Shown: one piece after another, positions 1 through 9,444 of the stretch | How positions within the stretch are numbered: position 1 is the stretch's first letter | How the letters are laid out: each line of letters begins with the position of its first letter | Assembly (NCBI RefSeq): GCF_030812775.1 | Contig: NZ_JAUSTI010000007.1 | Span: 291,710 to 355,709 of the forward strand | From: Paenibacillus tundrae | GTDB lineage: Bacteria; Bacillota; Bacilli; Paenibacillales; Paenibacillaceae | Length of the DNA stretch: 64,000 nt | Direction: 5' to 3' | Position numbers and translations under genes: made by a program | Notes under the pieces: model-generated | Databases searched by the model: none | What the model saw: only the letters and a program-made list of their open reading frames with translations | What the model was told of the DNA's origin: nothing

Positions 1-1266
1 TCCACAAGGCAGTTATTTCAAGCCTCCATGTTCATTTTCCTGTTAGGTACCATAGTATCAGCTATTGCGACGAACTTTGGTACATTGTTAACTGGACGAA
101 TGATACAAGCTGCTGGTGCCGGTATTATTATGCCACTATTAATGAATGTCATCTTGACGTTATTCCCTCCTGATAAACGAGGCGCGGCGATGGGAATGGT
201 CGGATTCGCTATCATATTTGCTCCCGCAATCGGCCCTACGCTCGCTGGTTATATTCTAGAGAACTACACCTGGGAAACGATGTTCTACGGCATGATCCCA
301 TTGACTTTAATTGTAATTGTCTGTGGATTTATATACCTCAAGAATGTATCAGAGCGAGTCGAGACCAAGCTCGATATGCTCAGCGTTATTTTATCCACTG
401 TTGGATTCGGCGCATTGCTGTATGGGTTCAGCCGTGCAGGAAGTGCAGGCTGGTCCAGCGTGGAAGTTATAACTTTTCTAATCATAGGCATTATTGCACT
501 TGGTCTCTTCACATGGAGACAGCTAAGCTCGGCAGCTCCACTGCTTGATCTTCGTGCATTTAAGTATAATATGTTCTCTTTAACCACGATCATTAGTATT
601 GCAATTACGATGGTCATGTACGCGGACATGATGCTGCTTCCGCTCTATCTGCAAAATGCCCGTGGGTACACGGCACTGGAGTCAGGGTTGTTGTTACTTC
701 CCGGAGCGCTTGTCATGGGTTTCCTCATGCCAGTAACGGGTAGATTGTTCGACCGATTCGGTGCCAAATGGCTGGCAATCATCGGAATGATCATAACGAT
801 CGTAACTACGATTGGATTTATTGATTTGTCAGATTCAACAAGCTACACCTACTTGTTATTGATGTCCACTGGACGTCGGATTGGGATGGCGCTACTCCTC
901 ATGCCGATTCAAACTGCTGGTTTGAATCAACTACCTGCTAAACTGGGCGCACACGGTACGGCGATCTCCAACACAGTAAGACAGGTAGCTGGTGCTGTGG
1001 GTACATCCGTGCTCGTAAGTGTCATGACAACCCGCACTGCAACTCATCTGCAAGATACGTTGGCTACAGGTACAGCGCAGGGTGTTACTCAGCAACAGTT
1101 AATGACACAATCCATGATTCAAGGGATCAATGACGCATATGTTGTCATTATTGGTATCTCTGTCATCGGACTATTGTTATCCTTCTTCATCAAACGAACC
1201 AAACCCGCTACAGAAGAAGAACCTCAACGTGCTGTTGGGAAGAAAGTTTCCGTGAATCCGAACTAA
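1..1266 (+). CDS. MFS drug efflux transporter (DHA2/EmrB-QacA type), 5' end outside window
   Basis: The reading frame is open from base 1, so the first Met at 28 is internal and the true start lies upstream. The visible 422 residues cover most of a 14-helix proton-driven exporter. Seen: repeated hydrophobic helices, the MFS loop KRGAAMG, an internal GYTALESGLLLLPGAL helix and a FDRFGAKW loop typical of the LmrB/EmrB group. It is clearly paralogous to the DHA2 gene at 42737-44230 (shared RQLF, KRGAAMG, LSVxLSTxGFG and TAISNT/GTAIMNT blocks). By family it exports drugs or lipophilic compounds at the cytoplasmic membrane; the substrate is not predictable. A terminator follows. About 60-80 N-terminal residues are probably missing. 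Confidence 0.9.
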   Translation, partial: STRQLFQASMFIFLLGTIVSAIATNFGTLLTGRMIQAAGAGIIMPLLMNVILTLFPPDKRGAAMGMVGFAIIFAPAIGPTLAGYILENYTWETMFYGMIPLTLIVIVCGFIYLKNVSERVETKLDMLSVILSTVGFGALLYGFSRAGSAGWSSVEVITFLIIGIIALGLFTWRQLSSAAPLLDLRAFKYNMFSLTTIISIAITMVMYADMMLLPLYLQNARGYTALESGLLLLPGALVMGFLMPVTGRLFDRFGAKWLAIIGMIITIVTTIGFIDLSDSTSYTYLLLMSTGRRIGMALLLMPIQTAGLNQLPAKLGAHGTAISNTVRQVAGAVGTSVLVSVMTTRTATHLQDTLATGTAQGVTQQQLMTQSMIQGINDAYVVIIGISVIGLLLSFFIKRTKPATEEEPQRAVGKKVSVNPN

Positions 1267-1338
1267 TGGATAGTTAGATTATTGATTCATATGTATGCAT
1301 TTATGACAACCACACTATTAAATAGTAGTGTATAGGAA

Positions 1339-1386
1339 AAGCGACGGGGCAGAATGTCATATGCATTCACTCCGTCGCTTCTTTTG
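1339..1386 (+). terminator. Rho-independent terminator after MFS gene
   Basis: The inverted repeat AAGCGACGG / CCGTCGCTT (1339-1347 and 1372-1380), with inner AGAATG/CATTC pairing, is followed by CTTTTG. It lies about 70 bases after the MFS stop codon. Confidence 0.8.
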
Positions 1387-1448
1387 TTGATATATCATCT
1401 TATCTTCATGACAGGAGTCCTCAACGCTAGGGTGTAAACTTATTTTTA

Positions 1449-2168
1449 ATGAGTGGAATAGGGAAGCTGCTGCCGAAGCTGGAGGCATATATAACCATCC
1501 CCTATCCGAAACCGTTGTTTTATGGCGAAGGAAGCGACGAATACCCGGTACCATTTCTTGGATATGCCTACGTGCCAGGAGATTTCCCAATCGGTTTGAC
1601 GGAAGAACGCCGGGCTTTATCGGCAGAGACGCTGGCGAAATTTTTGCGGAGATTGCATGAGTTTCCGGTGCAGGCGGCGCTGAAGTGCGGAGTTCAACAA
1701 GATCATCGAAACTTGACGGACATAGCATCGCGCAAATTGAAATTGGAGGGCTATCTATCGAAGCTGGTTGAACACTTGTCGCCGGAGGAGTCCGGTGTGA
1801 TCGAAGCGTATATTGGCAGGCTGCAGAAGGAGCGTATCGAGGGAGTCTATGCAGTTCTACATGGCGATCTTCATTTCAAAAATATGCTTGTGAATGAGAA
1901 CGGGATCGTTTCCGGCATCATTGATTGGGGCGATCTGAGCATAGGTCATCCGGCTTGCGATTTGAGCGTTGCTTATAGCTTTTTACCACCTTACGCTCGC
2001 GGAGTGTTTTTCGAAACGTACGGAGGAGCGGACGAGGAAACGAAGCTGCTGGCGCGGCTGATCGCGGTATACATCCCCATACTGATCTTAATGCAAGCGG
2101 TTGATGATGGGAATGAGGCGATTGCGGCAGAGGCGAAATCCAATATCATGCGGGCACTTTCGGATTAG
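1449..2168 (+). pseudogene. N-terminally truncated aminoglycoside phosphotransferase (APH) family gene
   Basis: Seen: the C-terminal lobe of an APH/choline-kinase-type phosphotransferase, with the catalytic loop HGDLHFKNML (H-x-D-x4-N) and the metal-binding IIDWGD, then the CDLS helix. The frame begins in the middle of the family's conserved LLPKLEAYITIPYPKP strand, so the nucleotide-binding N lobe (glycine loop and lysine, about 50-60 residues) is missing. The start at 1449 has no ribosome-binding site, and the in-frame stop at 1428-1430 rules out extension. Full-length relatives are near 290-300 residues; this is 239. The bases look clearly more GC-rich than both neighbours, suggesting acquired DNA. 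I infer a decayed fragment rather than a working resistance enzyme. Confidence 0.65.
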
Positions 2169-2272
2169 GCTCCTTATTTCGTTTCGGCTATGGCGCTATG
2201 GCTATCGGCACCACTTTGTCGTTTACATACCGACAATTTAATACAATGCTTATTTTCTAATAACAAACAGCA

Positions 2273-2302
2273 CAAAAAAAGAGCCGCGATTCCGTGGCTC
2301 TT
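2273..2302 (-). terminator. Terminator of the GntR regulator gene
   Basis: The hairpin AAGAGCC / GGCTCTT has its U-run on the minus strand (the A-run at 2274-2280 on the plus strand). It is about 100 bases downstream of the regulator's stop codon. Confidence 0.8.
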
Positions 2303-2399
2303 AACATACCAATCTCCGGATAACGATGAAAATTCCTCCGCCAATCTATCAAACGAGGCTGAAGTTCTTGTGCAAGTTGATATAAATCGGTATGTTGCA

Positions 2400-3146
2400 T
2401 TATTGCTCATTCCCTTCTTGTTGTTCCGGTGAAACCAGCCGAGAGTAAATAGCATCTGCAGAGAAAGCGATATGCTTTTTCAACGTATCGCGTGATCTAG
2501 CAGGATCATGAGCCTTCAAAGCCTCCAAAATCTCTCTATGTACACCCTGATTAAGAGATCGAACATGTTCGTTATAAGGCATGAGATCCAGTGCTGGATT
2601 GATCTTGGTTCGAATCTGTCTTACCGCTGACTCCACATAAGGATTCCCCGATGCTTTTGCGATGGTCAGATGGAACTTAACATCAAGCGCCCGGAACCAT
2701 TCCCGCGAGCAATCTGGCTGTACACTCTGCTCAATATAGCGTTCAAGCAACTCCAGCTCGCCTGCGGTGATCCGCTCAGCAGCCAGAAAAGCACCTTCTG
2801 GCTCAACAATCGTACGATATTCGAACACATGTAACATTTGATCCCAGTCCCGCATAATCTCTTCCTTGGTTCGCTTATATGCATTGGCTGTGATCGGAAG
2901 GATAAACGTGCCTCCCTTGGCTCCCACACGCTTCTCGATTAAGCCTTTGGCTTCCAGGACAGACAGTGCTTCACGCACTGTAATTCGGCTGGCATTGAAA
3001 ATTTCAGCTAACTCTCTTTCGGAAGGGAGCTGATCCTCACTCAACATTTCCTTGAGTATTATGGCTTCCTCCAACTGCTCCCTAATAAATTCACTAACCT
3101 TTATTGCGGAAACTTTCTCAAATTGGAAAGTCTGTTGGTTAAGCAT
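2400..3146 (-). CDS. GntR family transcriptional regulator, FadR/FCD subfamily
   Basis: The N-terminal winged helix (about residues 10-80) carries the GntR signature LPSERELAEIFNASRITVREAL and the wing EKRVGAKGGTF. The C-terminal FCD domain (about 90-235) has the conserved D-x3-H (DVKFH) and later histidines that bind metal or a carboxylate effector in this family. The start is placed at the ATG at 3146, preceded by GGAGG at good spacing; a GTG two codons upstream overlaps that site. FCD regulators usually sense sugar acids or other organic acids. No target gene is adjacent: the next gene upstream is the protease, which has its own terminator. The regulon is therefore unknown and the gene may only be autoregulated. 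Length (248 aa) is normal. Confidence 0.9.
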   Translation of the reverse strand: MLNQQTFQFEKVSAIKVSEFIREQLEEAIILKEMLSEDQLPSERELAEIFNASRITVREALSVLEAKGLIEKRVGAKGGTFILPITANAYKRTKEEIMRDWDQMLHVFEYRTIVEPEGAFLAAERITAGELELLERYIEQSVQPDCSREWFRALDVKFHLTIAKASGNPYVESAVRQIRTKINPALDLMPYNEHVRSLNQGVHREILEALKAHDPARSRDTLKKHIAFSADAIYSRLVSPEQQEGNEQ

Positions 3147-3360
3147 ATGCACCCTCCGATTGATCTATTGTCTAAACCTTATACCATTAAACATATACTC
3201 TTAATATAATTCCGAGTAAACTGATATGCAATCGTTTTTTTCAAAATTTATCTAGACGATAAATACATCTCAATAAAAGTCTCCGGCACTTCTTTAGGCG
3301 ATATTCCTTATCGTGACATTCAACCGTAATTCTTTCATGGAATATATACACTTAAACACA

Positions 3361-3405
3361 AAAGAAAAAGCCCCTCTCCCTTCTTATTAAGAAAGGATTG
3401 GGGCA
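3361..3405 (-). terminator. Terminator of the S8 protease gene
   Basis: On the minus strand GCCCC..CCTTTCTT / AAGAAGG..GGGGC pairs and runs into TTTTTC. It lies 35 bases past the protease stop codon. Confidence 0.85.
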
Positions 3406-3439
3406 ATTCATTGCGTTTACACGTTAAACTCCAATCGTA

Positions 3440-6400
3440 TTATGTGGTCGGTTCAGCATCAATTTCGACATCTGTGGGCGAGTCCACGTCCTCTGCTGCT
3501 GGTGTGTCAGGAATTTCGGATGGTGATTCGACAGCGTTAGGTGCTGAAACGTACAAACGTCCAGCTGCTTCAATCTCAGTTTCATTTCCTGCAGCATCAC
3601 GAACTTTGATCACGATAACTCCACCATCTAGAACCAAGGATTCAGGTGTCGTATACGTTCCTGTATAATGCCCCGGAGAGCTTTCCGTCAATGGAATTCC
3701 TGCTCTTGCTTGCAGATCGAGCGGCAATTCAATTCGGAACGAAGCCTGCAAATTCGGTGCACTCTCAAACGAAACAGTGACACTCTCGCCAGAGGTAATG
3801 CGAACATCTTCAGCCGGCGTTATATTCGTTATTTCTGGCAACACAGTCTCCACTTGTACGATTCGAGTAATCGTGGTTATATTTCCGGCAAGGTCTTTGG
3901 CTGTAATGGTAATCGTATTCTTGCCTTCATTCACAAGTACCCGGTGACTGAAGCTTCGATCTTGGCCAATGACAACCTTCTGTCCATTCACGGTTACCGT
4001 ATCCAGGAATGCTTCCACCACATTGCCTGTAACATGAACGACTTCAGCGTTTGTGCGACTTCCCTCTTCAGGTGTAAGGATGTTTAATACTGGTGCTGTC
4101 TTGTCCAAGATAACGACAACTGGAAGAGAGCGATCAGTTGCTTTGCCGTTCACGATCACCTCTGCCGTGAGTGCATTCACTCCTGGCTGAAGGTTCACTT
4201 CCAGCGTGAATTTACCATTCACCACCTGAGCCTTACCTGCAGCTTTTCCGCCATTGTAGATACGAGCCTCTGCTCCAGAAGCTGGGGAAGTGCCGTTAAC
4301 AGTAATTTTCGTTTTATTCGTATACGTTCCTTTCACTGAAGTCGTGATGACAGGAGCATTGACTGGATATTTAACAATTGCACGAATCATATAATTACCT
4401 TCTTCGGCAGGTGCTGTAGTCCAGTTTCCATTCACTCGCTGCCAACTGCGACCAGCATTAGTCCCCGTTTCGTCAGTCGCCAGTCCAGGCGCTTGTGTGC
4501 CTTCGGTTGTCTGAACATACACGATATAGAAGTCGCCTTCTACGACCACTGATTCAGGGAATTCTACGGTTGTCCACTGATCATTGCGCAGTGCTGTTCC
4601 ATCGAAAGGCCCTGCAAGCAATCGTCCAGGTGCACCAGCCGCACCGCTCGCATCGTACACAGCGTACTGGAATGCTGTCCCACCTGGTAGCGGCCATTCT
4701 GTATTCCAGAATCGGAAGGAAGCACCCGTAAGCTGAGCCGCAGCTAAGTCTGGTGTCATGCGCACAGCCCAGGCGTTATTCGCTGCCACAAAAGCTCTCG
4801 CATTTTCAGCTGTTCCATCATCATAAGCAATTTCTCCAGGGAATCCGATAAAAGGTTTCAGCGTAACATTGGATTGCACTGACCCATTGCCAGGCACGGT
4901 TACGTTCACCTTTTTACTGTAATAATCCGTTGCAACTACGGACAACGTATAGGTTCCCTCTAGGACTTCAAGCACAAAGCTACCGTCCGTACCGGTACGA
5001 ATTGCCCCGACCTGAGCGTCTTCGAGAACAAGAACCGTTGCTCCAGCAATCGGTTTACCTGAGCGTTCATCTGTTACAACACCTTGAATTTCTCCATGAG
5101 GTATCGCCTCCAGATTGAAGTTAGCTTTCGCACCTCCACCATCTGTAATCGTAACTCTTTCAGTGCGTGGATAATATCCATACGCCTCTGCTTTCAAGGT
5201 GTATTCACCTGCGACATGGGTGAAGCTGTATCTGCCAGTCGCCGAATCTGTTTTCACAGAACGTCCCGTCTCCAGTACGGTAACCGTAGCACTCGCAGGC
5301 AAGCTTAGTGGTGAAACGGAACCATCTTGCGGCTGTTCTTGTTTAGGCGCTTCTTGCTTTGTTTTATTAAATTCATATTTGTCTGTACGTGTGACCTTGT
5401 ACCATGGATTGTCGTAAACGGGTTTTGGCTTGTCACCACTGAGCACAACAGCATGGTCATCCGTTACCGTAGCAGTTGCAACACCCAGAATGCGAAAATC
5501 ATCAATGTACCAGCCTTGCTTCACAACACTATTGTCCGAGGTTAAACGGAATCGGATTTGAGCTTCATGGCCGGTGAAGGCATGCAGATCATAAAATACC
5601 GGTGTCCATTGCTTGCCAATTGTATTGTGTGAAAATTTCCCGAGCTCAGACCATGTTGCACCACCATCCGTTGTTGCTTCAACGTAACCATAATCGTAAC
5701 CACCCTCAATCTCATACCAGTGGTTAAATGTCAGCGTAGCTTCAGGAAGCTCTGTCAGGTCAACAACTGGAGATACGAGAGCGTAGTTCGAACCGTTCTC
5801 ATACGTACTATCCAGATCGGTTGCCCACACATTCGGTGCAGATACAGCACTTGCAGGGCCATTAACCGGGACTCCACGTTCCCACTCATCCTTGGTTCCT
5901 GCATGTGTCCATCCGTTATCCGAATCACCATCAAACGAATCGCTGTAGATATCTTCCGGCACTTCGACAGTCACGGATGCTTCATTGGATTTATCACTTT
6001 CATTCCCACTGTAATCTAGCGCCGCAACGGTGTAATAATACGTTGTATCTGTTACGGTCGCGGTGTCTATAAATGTTGTTGCCGTTGTATCGCCGATTGC
6101 CTCGTAATCTTCACCAGAGCTAGATGAACGATAGACTACATAAGACTTCAGATCTTCATCCTCTGGCCCCGTCCAAGACAAGGTTACATTGCCTAACATG
6201 TCTTTCGTTGCAGACAAAGCACTTGGTGCTGCAGGAGCAATATCATCTGGTGCTTGGACGGAGAAGTCATCGATGTACCAGCCTGCTTTTTGAATCGAAT
6301 TATCACTTGTCAGATTAAACTTGATAAATACCTGTTGCCCTGCATATTCTCTTAGATCCACAAATTGCGTTTTCCAATCTCCCCCAGCTCCTGTGAAACT

Positions 6401-8644
6401 GAGTATCTCTTCAAAAGCAAAATCACGATCTTCTGTTGCGATGTATACCTTACCAAAATCAATGTTATTCTCTAGATCGAACCAATGCTTGAAGGATAGA
6501 ATAGCCCCTTCTGGGCTTTCGGTCAGATCAATGGGCGGTGCGAGCAAATAAGCATTACTATTCGCTGCATAAGTACCTTCCAAATTAGATGCGATCAGCT
6601 TATCACCCGAGTATGCCTGTTTGGGACCGCTGATTGGTGATCCCCATGCCCACGTATTTCCAGGCCCTCCGGAAGTGAATCCGAGATCATTTTCCTCAAA
6701 ATCTTGAATGTATCCTGGTTGAACGCCATTCGACACAGCAACATCATACACTTTACTGTCAAAGCCGTTATTGCCATAATCGTTAACTCGAATATAATAT
6801 TCTAGCCCAGGTGACTCCACTAAAAATGAAGGTATCGTTGCGGAATATGTGCCGTCCTTACTATCTCCAGTAATTCGTTGCATCGGCAAATACACATAGG
6901 TGTCCGTTCCTTTCGTTCTAGCGAAAGCCTCAACCGACAGCACAGCCACATTATCTGTAACATGAGCGGTGAGTGGAACGTCGATTCCTGAGAAAGCTGA
7001 GTTGACAGGTGTATGCTCCAATACAGGCTCCTCCAGATCATCTCCAGCGGTAACGACTCGGCCAGAGACTGTACCGATGCCTTCAACAACAGATCCTACC
7101 GCATCCAAAGCATTAATAATTCCGTGTCCATACCCGTTATTAGGTGAGGTCGGGTATCGTTGATCTGTTGCGGGTGTCGCCGTATCCATAATAATCTGCT
7201 CAAGCTGATCTACATTCAGAGAATGATTGGCTTGGAGCAACAGCGCTGCAAGTGCTGTCGTATGTGGTCCAGCCATGGACGTACCGTCCCAGCCTCCCTC
7301 ATATCCCCCGCCAGGAATGGCGGAACGAATGTTAACACCAGGAGCAGCAACATCCGGTTTAATCTCATCATATGGAGAGGGACCTAGAAGGGAGAACGAG
7401 CCCAGATTACCGTTGATATCTGTCGCCCCTGTTGCAAAGCTCTCTGGATAGTTGGCTGGGTTCGCAACCGAACCAGGACCACCCGGATTCGTTAAGTTAA
7501 CGTTACCTGCAGAGAACTCAGGGAAAATCTGAGCGTCACGCCAAGCTTGTACCATTGGACGGAACCACTCGTCTAGTCCTGGGCCGCCGCCCCATGAATT
7601 GTTCACTACGTCCGGTGCAAGCTCCGGATGAAGATTCCCTTCAGCATCGACTGGTGCAAGCAACCACTGTCCGCCGTCTAAGATGATGGCATCCGTAGTG
7701 CTTGGATTGAAAATACGAACCCCGATCCATTTTGCACCGGGAGCAACACCGATCTGATTGGAACCATCTGCTTCCGCACCAACCATCGTACCCATCGTGT
7801 GCGTTCCATGACCGTCACCATCGGCTGGAAGAGATGCACGGCTGTGCGGGTCATACCAGCTAAGCTCAGGATTCACAATATTGCCTGAAGCATCGATACC
7901 TCTCCATTGGTTACGAAGCGCTGGATGGGTGTAATCAACGCCACTATCCAAGTTCGCAACAACTATACCTGTCCCGTCGATCCCCTTTTCCCAGACTGCT
8001 GGTGCATTGATATAATCGATATTCCATTCTACATTTTCAGTTGTTGCTGCTGTGGATTTGGCGTCTTCTTTGGCTTTCTCCGCTTCATTCGCCTGTTCTT
8101 TGTTGATTTCTACTTTCTGGAGGAAACGCTCCTCATTCGGAAGAATCTTATCCACTTCTGAATGAAGGGCAATCTGCTCCATGACGTCCTTGGTACTCGT
8201 GACTACAAGAGAATTTACGATAAAATAGCTCTTGTATTCTTTTACTTTGCCTAGCTCAAGCTCTTCTTCTAGTAAACGTTCCAGATTATATTGTGTGCGT
8301 GAAGCAGTCTCCCGCAAAGAACCCACTACAGAAGTTCGAACCGATAGCTTTGTTGCCGAAGCGGTCATCTTCTGAATAGTAGCCTGCTCCATCGCCTGTT
8401 GAGAGACCTTCGTCGTATCAACTTGCTCTTTCATTTTGACTAAATAAGTAACATAATCCTTGTTCTCAAACTGTGTGCTCAACTTCGCATTAACTTTGGA
8501 CGTCGTAACCTTAGCTGCGCCAGACTTCATGTCAATCTTCTGGGATGAGGTATTGTCAGCCGAAACCGGTTGAACGATCGTTAGTGCAAGAAGAAGCGAT
8601 AACCCTAATGAGAGGGGCTTACGTAACCGTTTTGCTTTTATCAA
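3440..8644 (-). CDS. Secreted subtilisin-family (S8) protease with multiple C-terminal modules, bacillopeptidase F-like
   Basis: A 1734-residue exported serine endopeptidase. Order seen: signal peptide (about 1-29, KR-rich then hydrophobic, ending VSA); inhibitor-like propeptide with long charged helices (about 50-200); S8 catalytic domain (about 205-520). The triad is Asp about 233 (NLDSGVDYTHP), His about 279 (DGHGTHTMGT) and Ser about 456 (GTSMAGP), with oxyanion Asn about 348-349 (NNSWGG). Downstream are a Y-rich Ig-like region, two jelly-roll modules each ending WYIDDF, an FN3 domain, two carboxypeptidase-regulatory-like repeats (GxVTDERSGKPIAGATV), another sandwich module and two bacterial Ig-like domains. 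No LPXTG or SLH anchor is visible. It resembles Bacillus bacillopeptidase F in its first half. It is transcribed alone, with a long upstream gap and its own terminator. Confidence 0.93.
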   Translation of the reverse strand: MIKAKRLRKPLSLGLSLLLALTIVQPVSADNTSSQKIDMKSGAAKVTTSKVNAKLSTQFENKDYVTYLVKMKEQVDTTKVSQQAMEQATIQKMTASATKLSVRTSVVGSLRETASRTQYNLERLLEEELELGKVKEYKSYFIVNSLVVTSTKDVMEQIALHSEVDKILPNEERFLQKVEINKEQANEAEKAKEDAKSTAATTENVEWNIDYINAPAVWEKGIDGTGIVVANLDSGVDYTHPALRNQWRGIDASGNIVNPELSWYDPHSRASLPADGDGHGTHTMGTMVGAEADGSNQIGVAPGAKWIGVRIFNPSTTDAIILDGGQWLLAPVDAEGNLHPELAPDVVNNSWGGGPGLDEWFRPMVQAWRDAQIFPEFSAGNVNLTNPGGPGSVANPANYPESFATGATDINGNLGSFSLLGPSPYDEIKPDVAAPGVNIRSAIPGGGYEGGWDGTSMAGPHTTALAALLLQANHSLNVDQLEQIIMDTATPATDQRYPTSPNNGYGHGIINALDAVGSVVEGIGTVSGRVVTAGDDLEEPVLEHTPVNSAFSGIDVPLTAHVTDNVAVLSVEAFARTKGTDTYVYLPMQRITGDSKDGTYSATIPSFLVESPGLEYYIRVNDYGNNGFDSKVYDVAVSNGVQPGYIQDFEENDLGFTSGGPGNTWAWGSPISGPKQAYSGDKLIASNLEGTYAANSNAYLLAPPIDLTESPEGAILSFKHWFDLENNIDFGKVYIATEDRDFAFEEILSFTGAGGDWKTQFVDLREYAGQQVFIKFNLTSDNSIQKAGWYIDDFSVQAPDDIAPAAPSALSATKDMLGNVTLSWTGPEDEDLKSYVVYRSSSSGEDYEAIGDTTATTFIDTATVTDTTYYYTVAALDYSGNESDKSNEASVTVEVPEDIYSDSFDGDSDNGWTHAGTKDEWERGVPVNGPASAVSAPNVWATDLDSTYENGSNYALVSPVVDLTELPEATLTFNHWYEIEGGYDYGYVEATTDGGATWSELGKFSHNTIGKQWTPVFYDLHAFTGHEAQIRFRLTSDNSVVKQGWYIDDFRILGVATATVTDDHAVVLSGDKPKPVYDNPWYKVTRTDKYEFNKTKQEAPKQEQPQDGSVSPLSLPASATVTVLETGRSVKTDSATGRYSFTHVAGEYTLKAEAYGYYPRTERVTITDGGGAKANFNLEAIPHGEIQGVVTDERSGKPIAGATVLVLEDAQVGAIRTGTDGSFVLEVLEGTYTLSVVATDYYSKKVNVTVPGNGSVQSNVTLKPFIGFPGEIAYDDGTAENARAFVAANNAWAVRMTPDLAAAQLTGASFRFWNTEWPLPGGTAFQYAVYDASGAAGAPGRLLAGPFDGTALRNDQWTTVEFPESVVVEGDFYIVYVQTTEGTQAPGLATDETGTNAGRSWQRVNGNWTTAPAEEGNYMIRAIVKYPVNAPVITTSVKGTYTNKTKITVNGTSPASGAEARIYNGGKAAGKAQVVNGKFTLEVNLQPGVNALTAEVIVNGKATDRSLPVVVILDKTAPVLNILTPEEGSRTNAEVVHVTGNVVEAFLDTVTVNGQKVVIGQDRSFSHRVLVNEGKNTITITAKDLAGNITTITRIVQVETVLPEITNITPAEDVRITSGESVTVSFESAPNLQASFRIELPLDLQARAGIPLTESSPGHYTGTYTTPESLVLDGGVIVIKVRDAAGNETEIEAAGRLYVSAPNAVESPSEIPDTPAAEDVDSPTDVEIDAEPTT

Positions 8645-9357
8645 ACTTTTCCACTCCCTTTACCCGGTTTTTGGAATCTAGCGAAGCACGTAGCTCATCG
8701 CCGTGTCATAAAACGGTACAACAGTTTGAAAAAAACTCCACATATGAAATATTACGAAGTTTATTGGACTACGCTAAGCCTCACCTCCCTAACAGGAAAC
8801 TTCTATAGTGATCAGAATGGATTGGTTTACATCGGATCGATATAAATAGATTGAATGAGGTAGGAACTCTGTTGGGATAGCCATAGCAATAGATCGATCA
8901 TGAGTGAGTTAACATTGGAAGTGGGATAACGTAGATCATCGATGTGAGCGAACCTTTGTATGTTCTATGTCGGAGGGTGACTACAAGCGTTAGTAGAAGT
9001 ATGTATCGTATCTGAGGCGTTGAATGTATATCGTCAACATGCTGTATGAAACCTAGTAGAAAAACATCTTGAATTTCATATAAATTACAATTTATATTTA
9101 TATTGGATTTTTATGATTTAGTATAGAGTCGTATTATAAGATAATCAAGCATATTTATTGAAAAATTTAGAAATTAAGCCTTTATAAGTATTTATGATGT
9201 CTATCCATGCTGAAATGCTCTACATTATTTCGTGATTATGAAAGTTCGATTAATTAGATAGTTCAATCGATGCTAACTCACAATGTCAATTCGCGCAAAA
9301 TGCGCTTATCCTTGTTTGTATGACATATTCCAACAGCGCTGAATGGACTAAACACAT
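8645..9357. other. About 700-base gene-free gap upstream of the protease
   Basis: No open frame with a ribosome-binding site or protein-like composition was found. The part from about 9060 to 9200 is strongly AT-rich. A minus-strand TATAAT-like hexamer occurs around 9130-9137 with only a weak -35, so the protease might have a leader of roughly 490 bases, but this is a guess. No riboswitch fold was recognised. Confidence 0.4.
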
Positions 9358-9390
9358 CAAAAAACCAATGCGATTCAATCGCACTGGTCT
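9358..9390 (-). terminator. Terminator of the fucosidase gene
   Basis: On the minus strand ACCAGTGCGAT, loop TGA, ATCGCATTGGT is followed by TTTTT. It is 55 bases beyond the stop codon. Confidence 0.9.
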
Positions 9391-9444
9391 CTGAGTCTCT
9401 CTATTCTTTCACATCATGCATGTAACGATATCGTGATCTGGCTA

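Noticed and set aside
4495..8161. Many plus-strand frames inside the protease gene
   Set aside because: They are antisense shadows of the long coding frame without initiation sites or domain-like sequence.
9060..9200. AT-rich stretch as a replication origin
   Set aside because: No cluster of DnaA boxes and no replication genes nearby.
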